A stretch of DNA of 64,000 nucleotides from Pseudoneurospora amorphoporcata. Taxonomy: Eukaryota; Ascomycota; Sordariomycetes; Sordariales; Sordariaceae. A program made the translations under genes and the position numbers. Below, in pieces: positions 35,316 through 47,709 of the stretch (its first letter is position 1; each line of letters begins with the position of its first letter). Location: NCBI GenBank assembly GCA_033297205.1, contig MU859177.1:1-64000 (forward strand), in the 5' to 3' direction. The notes below the pieces were generated by a model. The model worked only from the letters and a program-made list of their open reading frames with translations, ran no database searches and was not told where the DNA came from.

Positions 35316-35991
35316 TGAGGGAACTGGCGTAAAGATGGAAAAGCTTTGGCTTTGATCTGTTTGAGATGAATGACGATGACGATGAGCGGCCTTGCCATGG
35401 CAAGAGGATTGGCCCAACGCTCTAAAAAAAAAACTAAAAAACTACGAAGGCTGCCCTGTGGCAAGCATTCTTATTGAACACCATGTATTTTTATATCTAT
35501 GGTATCCTCCCACCCCTTTCTTCACATCTTGGATCACATTCTTACCATCTACAATTTACACTGGCAACTTGAACCAACAGAATGGCTTTAAAAAAGCGTT
35601 TAATGAAATCAAAACGTATCATACTCTATCCGTTTCTTAACATTTGACCCACTTGTCACTCCATCTAGCACCGAAATTGATACTCCAATGGAACCAAAGA
35701 TGATTTTTCAAAGTTTTATATAAATGCAAAACAGCCGGTAAAGACAGGACGGCAGATTCCTCAGGCCCGCCGTCTCTCTTTCTTTCGATCCTCCCCATGT
35801 CCCCCCAAAAGAAAAAGAGACAGCATCAGCCCTCCTCCACCTAAAAAACACAGGGCATGTACTTAATATCCCCATTCCCTTGACCCTTCCGTTCAGATAC
35901 ACCACACTACACCACATGCCCAATTGTGCCGAACATACGTTGTATCCAAAGTTCCGGTCAAGGCCTCAAGGGGCTACGCAGCAACACGCCC
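35316..35991. other. Convergent 3' region
   Basis: Lies between the ends of two convergent genes. Nothing recognised apart from A/T-rich untranslated sequence. Confidence 0.4.
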
Positions 35992-37010
35992 CTAAGCAAC
36001 AACCACCGTATCGCCGCCCATCTCGCCACTAAGCTCCCTACTCGTCGGCCCCCGTCTCTGCGCCCCCTCGGGAACCTTGGCGCTCTTGGCATTGACAGCA
36101 CCCACATAGCTGGTCAGCGCGTTCCTCGCGGCTTCCACCACCTTTTCGGCGTGCGTCAGGGCGTCGCGAAGACTTTGGGCCGTCTGGTCCAATTCCAGTT
36201 CTCCAACATGGAAGCCGTTCTTCTCGGAAGTGGTGGTGAACATGACATCGCCGTTGACGGACGAAGCGGTCGTGCTGGCATTGGCAGTGGTGCTGGTGCT
36301 GGTAGAAAGAGAGTGGGAATCATAACCCCGACCGCGCTGTTCCTCGAGGAGTTCGCGGATGTGGCCGTTGAGCCAGATGCCCGAAAGCTGGGCGTCGGTC
36401 ATGTCGCGGGCGCCCGATATGAGGCCGCGGCAGGTGGGCGTGCCGCAGAGGCAGGCGAAGGGCTGGGCCATGGTCCATTCTGTTGAGGGGTAGAAGAACT
36501 GTTTTTTTGCGGGAAGCATTAGAAATGGCTGCTGAGGAGGGAATACAGGGAGAACTAGGGGAAAGGGAATGGGGAAAAGAGAGACGTACGGTCAATTCCT
36601 CGCCAATTTGAATCCCTTTCGGGCCGGCGATGACGTTCATGTTACCCGTGTCGAAGATCTATTATTTGTTTAACAACCAAAACCCAATTTCGTCAATTCT
36701 CCTCCTCTACTCCTCGCGGACCAGACTCTTTGATTGAAACGACAAAACATACAAGAGACGGCTCGCAAGAGTGGTTGATATACAGCAAGTCACTGTTCAG
36801 ATCCAGGTGCTTGTCACGGCCACACTGGAGGGTCGCGTACGTCGGCTTCTCGGCCGGCGTGCACGGGGGACACTCGAGCTTGGCAAACAGCGCAAAGGGC
36901 GGGAGAGCAATCTTGGAGATGCTCTTGGACGTGTACTCGGCCTCGTTGGCGATGAGGTGAAGACGGTCCGGGTGGGAGGGCTGGACCCAGTGGGGCTTGA
37001 CGGGTGCCAT
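35992..37010 (-). CDS. SET-domain protein
   Basis: Three exons (37010-36753, 36658-36590, 36498-35992) with introns of 94 and 91 bp give 277 residues. The SET core is clear: LLYINHSCEPSL (NHSC near residues 79-82), IFDTGNMNVIAGPKG, then GEELTFFYPSTEW. A short post-SET cysteine cluster follows (ACLCGTPTCRG). The two introns fall inside the SET domain, and splicing restores conserved residues exactly. The C-terminal 100 residues are Ser/Thr-rich with a possible short coiled coil (LRDALTHAEKVVEAARNAL). SET proteins transfer methyl groups to lysine. The N-terminal SET subdomain is short and lacks a plain GxG motif, so the substrate is unknown and activity is not certain. Confidence 0.82.
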
Positions 37011-38457
37011 TGTGTTTTATGTAGGTAGTAATTATACACGGGTTTAAAGGAAACTAATAATAATTAGGATGGGCAGATGTTATGGTGGCACCTCGGTAAG
37101 TTGTTGAGAGGTTAGGTGGTGAGGGTGGTGATGTTGGAAGGAGGAGGAAGAGAAACAACAACAATAACAACAAGTGACCGGGGAACAGCCGCGTCTTATG
37201 GGAATTCTTGATTCTCAAGTTCTTAGCATGCCTGCATGCACGCGACTCGACAACATCTCAAAATATGGTACTTATGTCAGCACCAAGATTGGAGCATATG
37301 ACAATGGGAGGCTCCATATAATGATCCATTGCCGATAACACGGGTCCGGGGACTTATGTGCCTTGTCCTTTCCTTTGTCTAACCCTTTACCAGAACGCAC
37401 TGGACAATACAGATATCCCTCAGTGGTCCGCCGTACAGACCTTCATACAACACCCAAGAACCTTGGAACAGCAACTCAATGGCAAAAAGAATGACATGTG
37501 CTTGTGAAATTGATACATACTTGAGAAGATCGAGATATGAAATAGGTAGCGGGGTTGCGTGTTTTAGCGTCGGATCAATGGCGGGGGTGGGTATTGTCTT
37601 CATGTCTGGGGAATTCCCTTTCATCCATGCCATGCTCCGGTATCCCGGCATTGTGTCTCCCTCGTCCAGGACAAAAAGGTCGAGACCTTTTATGTCGAAA
37701 TCCCGTTGAGACACGGGGAAAAAGGTCTCAGCTTTTCTGTCACGGGCGTCTTGGGGAAAGCTCGGTGACCGGCAAAAGGGGAAAGAGTTCATGGCACAAT
37801 CAACCAATCACAGCAAACGGGGATTGACCAAAGTGGATGTGGATAGAATCAATGCACGTAATTGTACATACAGTGAGGAGGCCTTGGCAAGACGGTTTGC
37901 GCTAAAAGCTGCTGCGCGCTGCAAGCCTCCCCCCAAAGCCCTAGCGTTCCAACGCTTCCAGGGCTGCAAGGGGTCCTTAAGGTAGGTTCCCAAACAACCG
38001 AGGATGAACATGATGAAGAGAACGGGCAGTTTGGGTTTGTGCAACACGCGGCAAATTGGACGGCATGTTTTTTGGAGAGACAAGGAAGGACTGGAAACAT
38101 CAAAATTGCTCAAAACGTCCCGTCCACTATCATTGACGGCCCCAGGACACGACTTTTTTGTTGAATGTATCCAGAGCCAAGCTTCGGGTATCAACCCCCT
38201 GATGTCCTCGGATGCGGGTGAGCTCTGCGGGTATTGTGCAGCTATCGACTTTGAGCCGATGCGCATCCCGATTGACCCACGGGGAAAGATCTTCTAGGGG
38301 ACTCTCCCTTTTCATTCGACCCCCAAAGACGTGTTATCCATCGAGATACCGGAATGCGCTGGTAACGACAAACTGCTAGGAGAGCTTGCAACGCAAAGAG
38401 ATTGAGGTCTAACTAGCCTGCCTCTGTGACCCTCCTCGTTTCTTCGGGAGAATATCC
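37011..38457. other. Intergenic region
   Basis: Holds the SET-gene promoter. A 142-codon minus-strand ORF (37379-37807) and other frames have no recognisable domain and are not supported. Confidence 0.4.
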
Positions 38458-39308
38458 TTGGCGGAGAACGCACCAGTGACTGCTTTCACGCGACAGCCGA
38501 GCCTCACGTTATTCGACTACTTTCAGACTCTAGACCTGGCAGAGGATGAGATTTCTAGCGACGCCAGCATCAACAGACCGCGTAGCCTCCTTGGTGGGCG
38601 CGAGAGACGCTGCCTCGTCGTGAGGCGGTTGCGGCTGCCGATGCCGGGGATGGCGTTGTCGGCGGTGTTTTGGAGGAGCAGTTCACATTGTCACAAGCCT
38701 CAAAGGTTTGTATCACGTAGAACTAACTGTTAAATACCAGACCCAAGGAAATCGAGACGCCCATCGTCGCCTATGTGCGAAGAAACGAAAATCATCGGCT
38801 CATCAGGACGTCAACTCTCACACCAGATGCAGTGGCAGATGAACATGTACTACTAACCAGTCTCAAACAAAACGACGATCCAACCGCATCGCTCGTAACC
38901 CTCCACATGATTCTCACAGAGCTCCCAGAAATGACACTCACACGCCTCTCTCTTATCCCCGACGATCAACCCTCTTTTTCTGGCCCGAAATCGCCCACTT
39001 CTTCCTCCCAGCCCCTTCACCCAACTATTCCTCCTCGGATCGAGGAAGACCAGTCTACGACGAGACTTTTGTCACGACACTTCATCAAAATGTGTAGTCC
39101 AGGGCACCAGCGCCGGCACCAAGACCGGCAACAACAATCAGCGAGCCGTGGAGTTCATCGCTCTTCATCGATTTACCTACATCTGTCTTGTCCTCCAGGT
39201 TGAGAGGTGGGATGGGATCGTGCACAGGGTCGATATTGGGCAGATTGATGCGTAGGCGTGGTGCAAAAGTAAGCCGAGGAGGGAGTTTGTTGCTTTTGGG
39301 ATAGTCGG
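38458..39308 (+). pseudogene. Degenerate gene of unknown family
   Basis: Protein-like segments can be followed through changing frames on the plus strand. The first is LEEQFTLSQASK before a good intron (GTTTGT ... CTAAC ... CCAG, about 38707-38743). Next come RPKEIETPIVAYVRRNENHR and TLTPDAVADEHVLLTSLK in the next frame. LFFWPEIAHFFLPAPSPNYS and YDETFVTTLHQNV appear in a third frame to about 39094. Another frame shift then gives QGTSAGTKTGNNNQRAVEFI, ALHRFTYICLVLQVERWDG and IVHRVDIGQIDA, a TAG at 39253-39255, and AWCKSKPRREFVAFG. At least two frameshifts and one stop make it a probable dead gene. I cannot name the family. Some shifts could be unrecognised introns. Confidence 0.45.
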
Positions 39309-39358
39309 TTACCAATTCAAGGACCGGTGATATGATTCTGAATGGAAAAAGAAAGAGG

Positions 39359-39397
<39 letters not shown>

Positions 39398-40182
39398 CAT
39401 CATGGATTCGCTGGTCGTCACCGACCGAACTACTAGTCTGGCCCTCACTAGCTGTCTTCCATGGGCAATGCTACACAAAAACGCATGGCTACCTTAGGAA
39501 GACGTTTGACGGGATTTTGTTGCATAAGGTAACGGCCAGTCGAGTGTAGTATGCCTAGTCGTATGAGGCTACGCGATTCAGTAGACGAACAAACGCGCCG
39601 TACAATCTCACACCGCACTTACATTTCAGAGGGCCCAGGACGTCGTTCTGTTTGAGTTTAAGGCCGCCTAGGTAGGCAACATCCACAATGCGGCTCTAGA
39701 GCCTCTAGGACGTCTGAGAATGCTGCCAAGAGGGCCTTAAACTAGTGTAGAATCCACTGAACTTTGTTCGATTTGGGATCTTTGGCCGTGAGGTTGCATC
39801 ATGATGCCTTGAAAGAAATCGAGAACACCGACGGGGGTGTTTGAAAGGGTACATACAGTAGTGGTGGAAGTGGGTGTGCGGCTTCTTAGCGAGCTCATGG
39901 ATTTTCAAAGGGGGACGGACAATGGGAAGCACCGCGTGGAAGCAAAAGTCTGGTGGCGATGGAAACAGAAGCTAGACTTTTGAATTGGAGAATGCAAATC
40001 ACACTTCTTCCCATGACGACCTTTCTTCCATGTGCGTCTTTAGTACAGCGCAACGTGGTTTAATTTTGGGGGTATAGTCGCTGGGTAAAGGTATTCTCTC
40101 AGGTTCATGTATAAGGCTGCAGTATAGGATTAGCACACCCCTGGCCCTTTCCGAAACCTCCTTCTGTTTATACGCCAACGAA
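39309..40182. other. Intergenic with 34-nt poly-A run
   Basis: Contains a poly-A run at 39359-39392 and otherwise no supported gene. The right end is the 3' flank of the P450 pseudogene. Confidence 0.45.
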
Positions 40183-41337
40183 CTACGCAACATCGCCCTC
40201 TTGAGCTTCAAAAAACGCAACAGGAACTCCGTGTCCCGGCGCGCCAACAATCTCAGCCTTGTGGTACTGCGCGTGCAAATCGCCTCTGTATTCAAGCCGA
40301 TCGTATTTCTGTAGAAGACGGACCACTGTAGCATCAAACATTAAAAGCTTGATTCCATGATCACGAAATGCTAGGAAACGGAAGAAAGAGAGGAAGAAAA
40401 AAAAAGAAAATTTAGGAAGAAAAGATACGAACAAGGAAAAAGACTCGCGCGTAAAAGCCATTTCAGTCATCGCAAAATCCTGCCCCACACAGATCCTCGG
40501 CCCCCCATTAAACGGCCCATAATTCCACGCTTTCGGCGTCCAGCAACCCCACCTTTCCGGACTGAATACCCCCGGGTCCTCAAACGGCTGCTGCTGTCCT
40601 CCCTTTTCCCCTCCTCTTTTTCCTACAATCTCTCCCGTCGCCGGATACAAATCCGCGCGTCGTTGCATGCTCAATGCCGAGTATACCACTATATCACTCT
40701 CCAGGACTGTGATGTCTGGTTGTCCTTTGGTGCCGGGCAAGCTGGTGTCTTTGAGTACTGCGCGCAGGTTGTAGGGAACAGCGGGGTAGAGGCGGAGGGT
40801 TTTGTTTAGGGTGTGGGTTAGGTAGGTTAGGCTTTTTAGGTCTTCGTAAGTCGGGGCGCGTGAGGGCCCAACGTGGTGAGCATCATTTGGATGCGTTGGA
40901 CTTGTTGAAAGGCGTCGACGAATTCGTGCTTGGGGTTGTTGAGGCTGTCGACGCTGTGGCCGAGAAGGAAGTCGGTGGTTACGTCGAGGCCTGATCCAGG
41001 CCCTGCTTTCGGACCATAGCTGACCATCGGTTGTGAAGATGCTGTCTCCGAGAAAAGGACTCCAAGCTTCTCACGTGCTTGCATGAAACCGGCCCTCATG
41101 AAGAACCGGAGTGCTGTGGCGGTTTGTCACTTGTCAGACTCGCCCGAGTCATCATCACTCACTCTCAAAGCAGGTAACTTTACCTGTGATGGGGTTCGTG
41201 GCCAAGACGGAAGACCTGACACCTCCGGACTTGGGGATTTTATAGTCAACCCAGGCTTGTCGGCCCATGAACAGGACCAGTATAAAGCCCAAAATGGCGA
41301 GCCATGCTTGGTCGGAGTCTAGGGATACCCTGAACAT
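40183..41337 (-). pseudogene. Cytochrome P450 (CYP52-like) with large internal deletions
   Basis: The N-terminus (41337 down) has a membrane anchor (WLAILGFILVLFMG) and SGGVRSSVLATNP. A small intron at about 41107-41155 leads to FFMRAGFMQAREKLGV and LDVTTDFLLGHSVDSL. The frame then jumps from TTLGPHA, via a one-base shift, to PTYEDLKSLTYLTHTL. Roughly 80 residues near the start and the whole I-helix region with its oxygen-binding motif are missing. The K-helix reads NKTLRLYP, so the Glu of ExxR is Lys. The haem loop FNGGPRICVGQ is intact. A final intron (40326-40448) has a GC donor (GCGAGT). Family members hydroxylate alkanes or fatty acids at the ER; this copy cannot be active. Confidence 0.8.
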
Positions 41338-42800
41338 GGTGGTTTATAGCCCCACTGGGCGCCTAGACCGTTTATGAAAGTGCTCACACTGAACTCAAAA
41401 ACGGAGAATGCGATGATGAAGCTGTGCTGGAAGAGGAGTGTCCAACCGCCTCCAGAATGAAGGATGGGTTACATGACATCGTATTACGTCGTGAAGAATG
41501 ATAGCCACATGCAGAAATGAAAACCAAGCTCAACCGCGGCAGTGGACGAATGAGAGAGACTTGTCCGCAGCGGCAGAGAGGGCAAAAGTCATGGTGATCT
41601 CGGGGAAGAGTTGTGACGAGGGGTTGCACATCTGAAAACACCAGCATCCCAAGGCTTCCAACCCAGAAGGTTGAGATAAGGTTTGGTGCGCTTTCGTCTC
41701 AACTCACACGCCACACCAAGCCAAGAATGGGCGCATGAGTCGTGCAGCATGGGAGAAAAGCTGTGATTTTTTAAATTCCCATGTGATGGAAGATTTGGCG
41801 GAACCTTCGGTGCGTCTTGAGCTCCGCTTGACCCCAGATGGGGTCTGTTGGAGGGTCTAAGTCTAGGGACTTGGGGCTGGAGACATGGTTCGTCCCGTCA
41901 TTCCCCTTGATAAGTTGCCCTGCAAGGCGCGAGTCAGGTCGGACATGACAAGTTTCGCGGGTCCAGGGGTTCTTCGAGGTGTCAAGTCGGACTGTCGAGA
42001 ATGAGAGCAAGAGGCTGGAAATAGCTTGTATGTTTTGATGGCCGTCCATGGTGTCTCGATATCGCGGTTCAACATTACGGCGAGAAATGCGGAGTAGAAG
42101 CCGATTTGCGGACAGGCCGGGATTCCACGGAGTCATGTAATCAGTGGAGAGAGCTTGTCATTGGGTGTGGCAAGCGGAGCCGTCAGACGTCATCGTCGAC
42201 ATTGCAATGTTTATCGCGACCGGTCCAAGTTGGAGAGTTGAAGGCATTGGTGATGTTGTTGTTGTTGTTGTTGTTGTTGTTTGTTCAGACATCCATCCGC
42301 TTGTAATTCAAGACTTTCATCCCACCGGAAGCCGCTGATGGAGACAATGACCGGTTTGCTAGCCGAAGATACTTGTAGGCGCACAAGGGAAAGGCACGGG
42401 CCCTGTGTTGCCCGCCACCAGCCGCGTGCAACTGCCGCGAGCTGGCAAAGACCTGCCGCTGGGCGCTGGCTGCTGGAGCTGCAGTTCCTATGAATGGCGG
42501 CAGAGCTGTCATCGGCCACCGCCTCGGCACCCAGCACGTCTCCAAATACGACGGCAAAGTCGTCGGTGATTGGCTCGGATAGGGCCGACCAGGGTATGAG
42601 GCCCATAATGGCCCCCCAATTTGGACGGTCGCCAACAGCGAGAACGAGAGCTCCGGTCCCCTCGTCTCGGACGGGAAAGAACCTGGCCAAGTGTCGCATC
42701 GTCATCCTGAATTCGCTAGAAATATTCCCTTTATTCCCAACACCATCATCACCACCCACCGAATACACCACCTTATCCCATACACCACCACATCCTAATC
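41338..42800. other. Intergenic region
   Basis: Contains a (TTG)n microsatellite at about 42255-42282 and the promoter of the succinyl-CoA ligase gene. ORFs on both strands (up to 186 codons) have no support; the longest minus-strand one crosses the microsatellite as polyglutamine. Confidence 0.45.
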
Positions 42801-44415
42801 ATGTTCAAGCTCGGCCGCAACCGCGCATTGGCTTCTGCCTTTGCTTCCGCCTCCAAGGTTCGTTGTTGTTGCCGTTCCCAGCCTTCACCTATGCACCGTC
42901 GCATCGCATTCTCCTCCTGGCTTTTTCGAGGACAAAAACAAGCTGACAATATCTCCTCAACAACAAAACAGGCTCCCCTCACCTCCAGACTCCCCAGCGT
43001 TTCCCAACAACAAAGGAGAGCCCTCAGCATCCACGAATACCTCTCTGCTGATCTCCTCCGTCAGGTCAGTACACCTAGGAAATAGCTTATCTCTACCTAC
43101 CCCGCCCCCAGTGGCTACATCGAATTAAAGTCGGATTCTAACGCGACACCACACAAAACAGTATGGCATCGGTGTCCCCAAGGGTGAGAACGCCAAGACC
43201 GCCGCCGAGGCTGAGGCCGTCGCAAAGAAGATTGGCGGCGAGGACATGGTCATCAAGGCCCAGGTTCTTGCTGGTGGCCGTGGAAAGGGCACCTTCGACA
43301 ACGGCCTCAAGGGCGGTGTTCGTGTCATCTACTCCCCCACCGAGGCCAAGATGTTCGCCGAGCAGATGATCGGCCACAAGCTCATCACCAAGCAGACGGG
43401 TGCCCAGGGCCGTCTGTGCAGCTCTGTCTACATCTGCGAGCGCAAGTTCGCCCGCCGCGAGTTCTACCTTGCCGTCCTCATGGACCGTGCTTCTCAGGGC
43501 CCCGTCATCGTTTCGTCGTCCCAGGGTGGCATGGACATTGAGGGCGTCGCCAAGGAGAACCCCGACGCCATCCACACCACCTACGTCGACATCAATGTTG
43601 GTGTCACCGACGACATGGCCCGCGGCATCGCCCAGAAGCTCGGCTTCAGCGAGCAGTGCATCGAGGAGGCCAAGGACACCATCCAGAAGCTCTACAAGAT
43701 CTTCCTCGAGAAGGACGCCACCCAGATCGAGATCAACCCTCTTTCCGAGACCTCCGACCACAAGGTCATGTGCATGGACGCCAAGTTCGGCTTCGATGAT
43801 AACGCTGACTTCAGGCAAAAGGACGTCTTCCAGCTCCGCGACACCACCCAGGAGGATCCCGATGAGGTTCGCGCCGCCCAGTCCGGCCTCAACTTCATCA
43901 AGCTCGACGGCGACATTGGCTGCCTCGTCAACGGTGCCGGTCTCGCCATGGCCACCATGGACATCATCAAGCTCAACGGTGGCCATCCCGCCAACTTCCT
44001 TGACGTCGGTGGTGGTGCTACCCCCGCGGCCATTAGGGAGGCCTTTGAGCTCATCACCAGCGACCCCAAGGTTACCGCCATCTTTGTCAACATCTTCGGT
44101 GGTATCGTCCGCTGCGACGCCATTGCCCACGGTCTCATCAACACGGTCCAGTCCCTTGACCTCAAGATCCCCATCATTGCCCGTCTCCAGGGCACCAACA
44201 TGGATGCTGCCCGCCAGCTCATCAACGACTCTGGCTTGAAGATCTTCTCGATTGATGATCTCCAGAGCGCTGCTGAGAAGTCTGTCCAGCTCTCCAAGGT
44301 GGTCAAGATGGGTAAGTCTGAATCGTATCCTACCTATGCGCAGAGCATGTGCTAACCCGTTTGTTTCCCAGCTCGTGACATTGACGTCGGCGTTGAGTTC
44401 ACCCTTGGTATTTAA
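42801..44415 (+). CDS. LSC2: Succinyl-CoA ligase beta subunit, mitochondrial
   Basis: Four exons (42801-42857, 42972-43064, 43162-44311, 44372-44415) give 447 residues. The N-terminus (MFKLGRNRALASAFASASK) is an import signal. The ATP-grasp domain begins after IHEYLSADLLRQYGIGVPKG, with KAQVLAGGRGKGTF. The C-terminal ligase domain has GGHPANFLDVGGGA, FVNIFGGIVRCDAIA and RLQGTN, the regions that bind the phosphohistidine loop and CoA-side helix of the alpha subunit. The enzyme makes ATP or GTP from succinyl-CoA in the TCA cycle in the mitochondrial matrix. The last exon encodes only ARDIDVGVEFTLGI. Codon use is strongly biased to C in third positions, as expected for a highly expressed gene; this also produces long antisense ORFs. 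No defects are visible. Confidence 0.95.
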
Positions 44416-46308
44416 GCGAAATCTCGGTTTTTAGGAAATTTAGACAAACAGGCGGGTGGTTACGGCTGACATGGATATTTCTAGCTCCTTGATTTAGACT
44501 CCTAACTATCTCAGCGTGTGTGTTAGTTTAGGTTAGGGGTGTGTTAGACTGGCAGGCATGATGAAGGTTCTCTGGTTTTTTTTCTCTCTCTCTCGTCTCT
44601 TTTCCTGTGTAACCTAATTATCAGACGATGATGCACCGACCGAGCCTTTGTTGTTGTTGGTTTTGTTGGTTAAGTTGTCTAGTCGACAAAAAGCTACCCC
44701 GTGGTTGTGTTTGTTGTTGCATGTATGTCGCGTGGAAAAGAAAGGCCGAGCTACCATACTTGGTGTCATGTTATTGGGATACCTGGGAAGATACTTCATC
44801 ATTACAATATTGATACCATATCTTTGTGCGAAAAGGGGTTGCGGGGTATTTGGTAAAAGGGATCTGAGCAGATACCGATACGATACCCTTGGGTTGGATT
44901 GAGGTTCTGCGTGGAGTCATCGGTACCCAAGTATGTAAAGTATCCTCTTGGTTATCGACGGCAATGCCGTGTCGAAATGCCTTCATCGCACACAAGATCC
45001 ACCCATGACTGGTGCCAAGTGGTCGATCCATTCATTCTCCCGATTCTCTCCCACGTGAATCCCTGAGGCCTTTCGCCGAACCCACGCACTTCGTGCCCAC
45101 GCCTCATTGGTCGGTCATTAATTGTTAGTGCAGCCCACTTTATACCCTGGAGCACAAGTGGGGAACATGGCGGTAGACTCGTCCTCAAGACAGCCATCTG
45201 TTGTCACTTCCCCTTACATCTTTATTTTCTCTTGTTCTTCGCCTCTCGTTGACCTTTACGAATAGTTCAATGAACCATGTCCGTTCAGCTTTCGCTATTC
45301 CGCGCATCCCAACTATATCTTGGGAACCCCTGCATCTTCCCAACCCAGAACTCCAGCTGCGTCGTCGACATCTCGGTCATTTGAGATCAGGCGCATTGAG
45401 GATGATGGCCTATTAACAATTGCACCCTGTTGGACTCTCGGGAGTCATCTGTGAGCGATCAGATCAGGAAACCGCAGAAACATTTGGAAAGTTCAGTCAG
45501 TCACAGTTACTTTTCAGATGCCGTAAAGAATAACCTGGAGGAGGAGGAAGTAAGTAGTTATGAGGAGCACTCGGGAATCGATGTTGGAGTACAACGAGAC
45601 CTAGGTGAGTTATATTGTATCACATCATCCTCATCGATAGGTAAGGTAGTATGGCAGGTGGTGCTACGTACAATCTCAATCTCAATCTGCAAGGTACGCC
45701 CCTTCCAATGTTTACGTGTTCCCCAAGGTCCCAACTTCCCTCGGCCTCATTGGCCTGCCTGACTGAGCCACGAACTATTCAGCCAACAAGCGTCAGAGTA
45801 GGTACGTATGTACGGTATGATGATGTGTGTGGTGGTGGTGTTTGAATTGTTTGCCCCCAAGCCGCATCGAGTCTCAAACCCCCCTGGCCTACATTGAGTT
45901 TGCCAAACATTTCCACGATTTACACTGCAAAGTAGGACATGTCCGTCCTTTTGGAAAGGATACAGTATGCATTGTGGAAATTTATATTGCATGTCAGGAC
46001 TCGGGACGGGCATAGACAACGGATATGAACAAGCGGGCGGGACGCCGCTTTCGCGGTATATTGCTGGCGCTTGAGTGGAAGGGTTGGTATTTGGGAAGAA
46101 GACTGTATGGTCTGCCGTCTCCACTGCCATCGTCATACAGCACGACAAAACATTGTACTTGGGACTGGGGAAACATATATCGTGGCGTGAGACAATTCTG
46201 AAAGAGAGTGACAGGTTTGTGCATCGTGAACTCATTTTTTCGTGTTTCCCAGAATCTTGTTCTTTGGTCTCGACATCTCTGACTTCCTCAAGTGTCTTCT
46301 TGCCTTTT
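44416..46308. other. Intergenic region
   Basis: 3' flank of the ligase gene and unassigned DNA. Frames near 45430 and 45747 have no domain or splice support. Confidence 0.4.
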
Positions 46309-46756
46309 ATGTCTCTCCTTTGGCACCATTGAAAGGTTGCAGTTATAATCTTTCGAGACCAATATCAAGATGCGTATCGCGACAGCAAAAGCATCAACAA
46401 GTATTTCAACTTGCAATCTAAGCGTACTATAAGCATTCCAGAAGCTTGCACTGGCAACTGTCGTAAGTTCTGTCCAGGGCCAGGCCGCTTCAAGCTTTAG
46501 AAAAAAACTAAGCTGACGATCAATAGGCAACGCCCAACTAGAATGCCAACAAAACTCACTAGCCCCGGCCCTCTGTGGTCCAAGCAGCAACTTCCTCCAA
46601 CAGTACAATTTGTGCCAGTATTGCATCGAAGATAACAGCAGCAACCCGAAGCTAGTCAAGGCGAGCCTGGCGCTGAGGTTTATGAAGTGTGTTGGGTATT
46701 GCAAATTAGATCAAACGGAAAGCCCACCAGCTACTACAGGACAAGGTAATCTATAA
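46309..46756 (+). pseudogene. Cysteine-rich ectodomain family member C, probably broken
   Basis: Exon 2 (46527-46756) encodes CQQNSLAPALCGPSSNFLQQ, YNLCQYCIEDN and LALRFMKCVGYC. It is joined over a 64-bp intron (46463-46526) to an exon ending PEACTGNC. Cysteine spacing and intron position match the two related genes on the minus strand at 47710-48555 and 50231-51271. The only in-frame ATG (46309) is followed by TGA at 46330-46332, and no membrane segment follows the cysteine domain before TAA at 46754-46756. A further GTAATC ... TTTCAG intron at 46746 could extend it, but the next frames close soon. It may be a truncated or secreted relic. Confidence 0.5.
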
Positions 46757-47709
46757 GTACATACCTTTTGTTTTGATTTCAGGCCTCCACCAGGAACTTC
46801 AAATCCAACTATACAGAGCTGATCATACCATACTGACAACCCGGAAAAGCTTGGAGTTCGGGTCCCGATTGGTAAGAGCCCAGATTGATTATTGGGGTGA
46901 TCCAGTTTCTCATTGCCCCGGCAGCATTAAACTGGCGAGCATTGTGTGTCGGGTAGGGGAAAATACCAATTCGGTAATGTAAGGTAGTCTGGGATGTTCC
47001 TGCCTGGCGATAATGTCAGCCGCATGGTAGGTAGGTACAGCATAGTGCCAAAAGTCTGTGTGCACACCACACTTTTACATATTAAAATCGTCAAAACACT
47101 ACCACTTCATCTGTCTGAAGAACAGCACCACCGTATCATAAAATTAACGGCTTTCGCTTGCCTCCAAATGTTTTATCAGTTTATAAGCTTCAGTTTTGGG
47201 CTGTCAAGAGCAGTCCGTATGGGAGGAAGATCGTGCTGCTTGGACACTCGAGTGCAATACCGCCGCAGTAACAATTTATTTTTGGATAAAACGATACAAA
47301 ATAAGTTAAAGCAATTAAATATGCGGCCAAAAAAGCTAGGATTCATTTAACCAAGTGGTCGTTATTTTGCTGCCCTTTGTTGTCGGAGGCCCCTTTTTAC
47401 ATGTGCACACAAACATGTGGTACCCCACTGTAACTAAGGTACCTAGGTACCTAGAGGTAGTCAAAGAGGAGTTCTTCCACCAGCTCTGAACATGTTCACC
47501 TTCAAAAAGAGCAGCCCTCAGCATGCCTTTTTTTTCCTTCGCGGACTCTGGATTACCACAGTGGTTTGTCGGTGGTTGAGAGTCAAGACTTGACAGCTGC
47601 CAGACAAGACGTGATGCTGTTGTGACTGCCGTCTGTTGAATCGATAACTGGGAAATTTTTCTAGATGATTTTTCATCTCAAACCAACATCTCCAAAACAT
47701 CATCGATGC
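46757..47709. other. Intergenic region
   Basis: No supported gene. Contains a TACCTAGGTACCTAG cluster near 47440. Confidence 0.4.

Noticed and set aside
42211..42771. 186-codon minus-strand ORF with a polyglutamine run
   Set aside because: The run is the TTG microsatellite; the rest has no domain, and the frame overlaps the ligase promoter.
43138..44130. 330-codon minus-strand ORF opposite succinyl-CoA ligase
   Set aside because: Mirror of a strongly C-biased third-position coding frame; its Gly/Val/Leu-rich text follows the sense codons and has no domain.
43400..44239. 279-codon plus-strand ORF in another frame of the ligase gene
   Set aside because: Ser/Pro/Arg-rich shadow of the same biased codons; the true frame is certain from the family.
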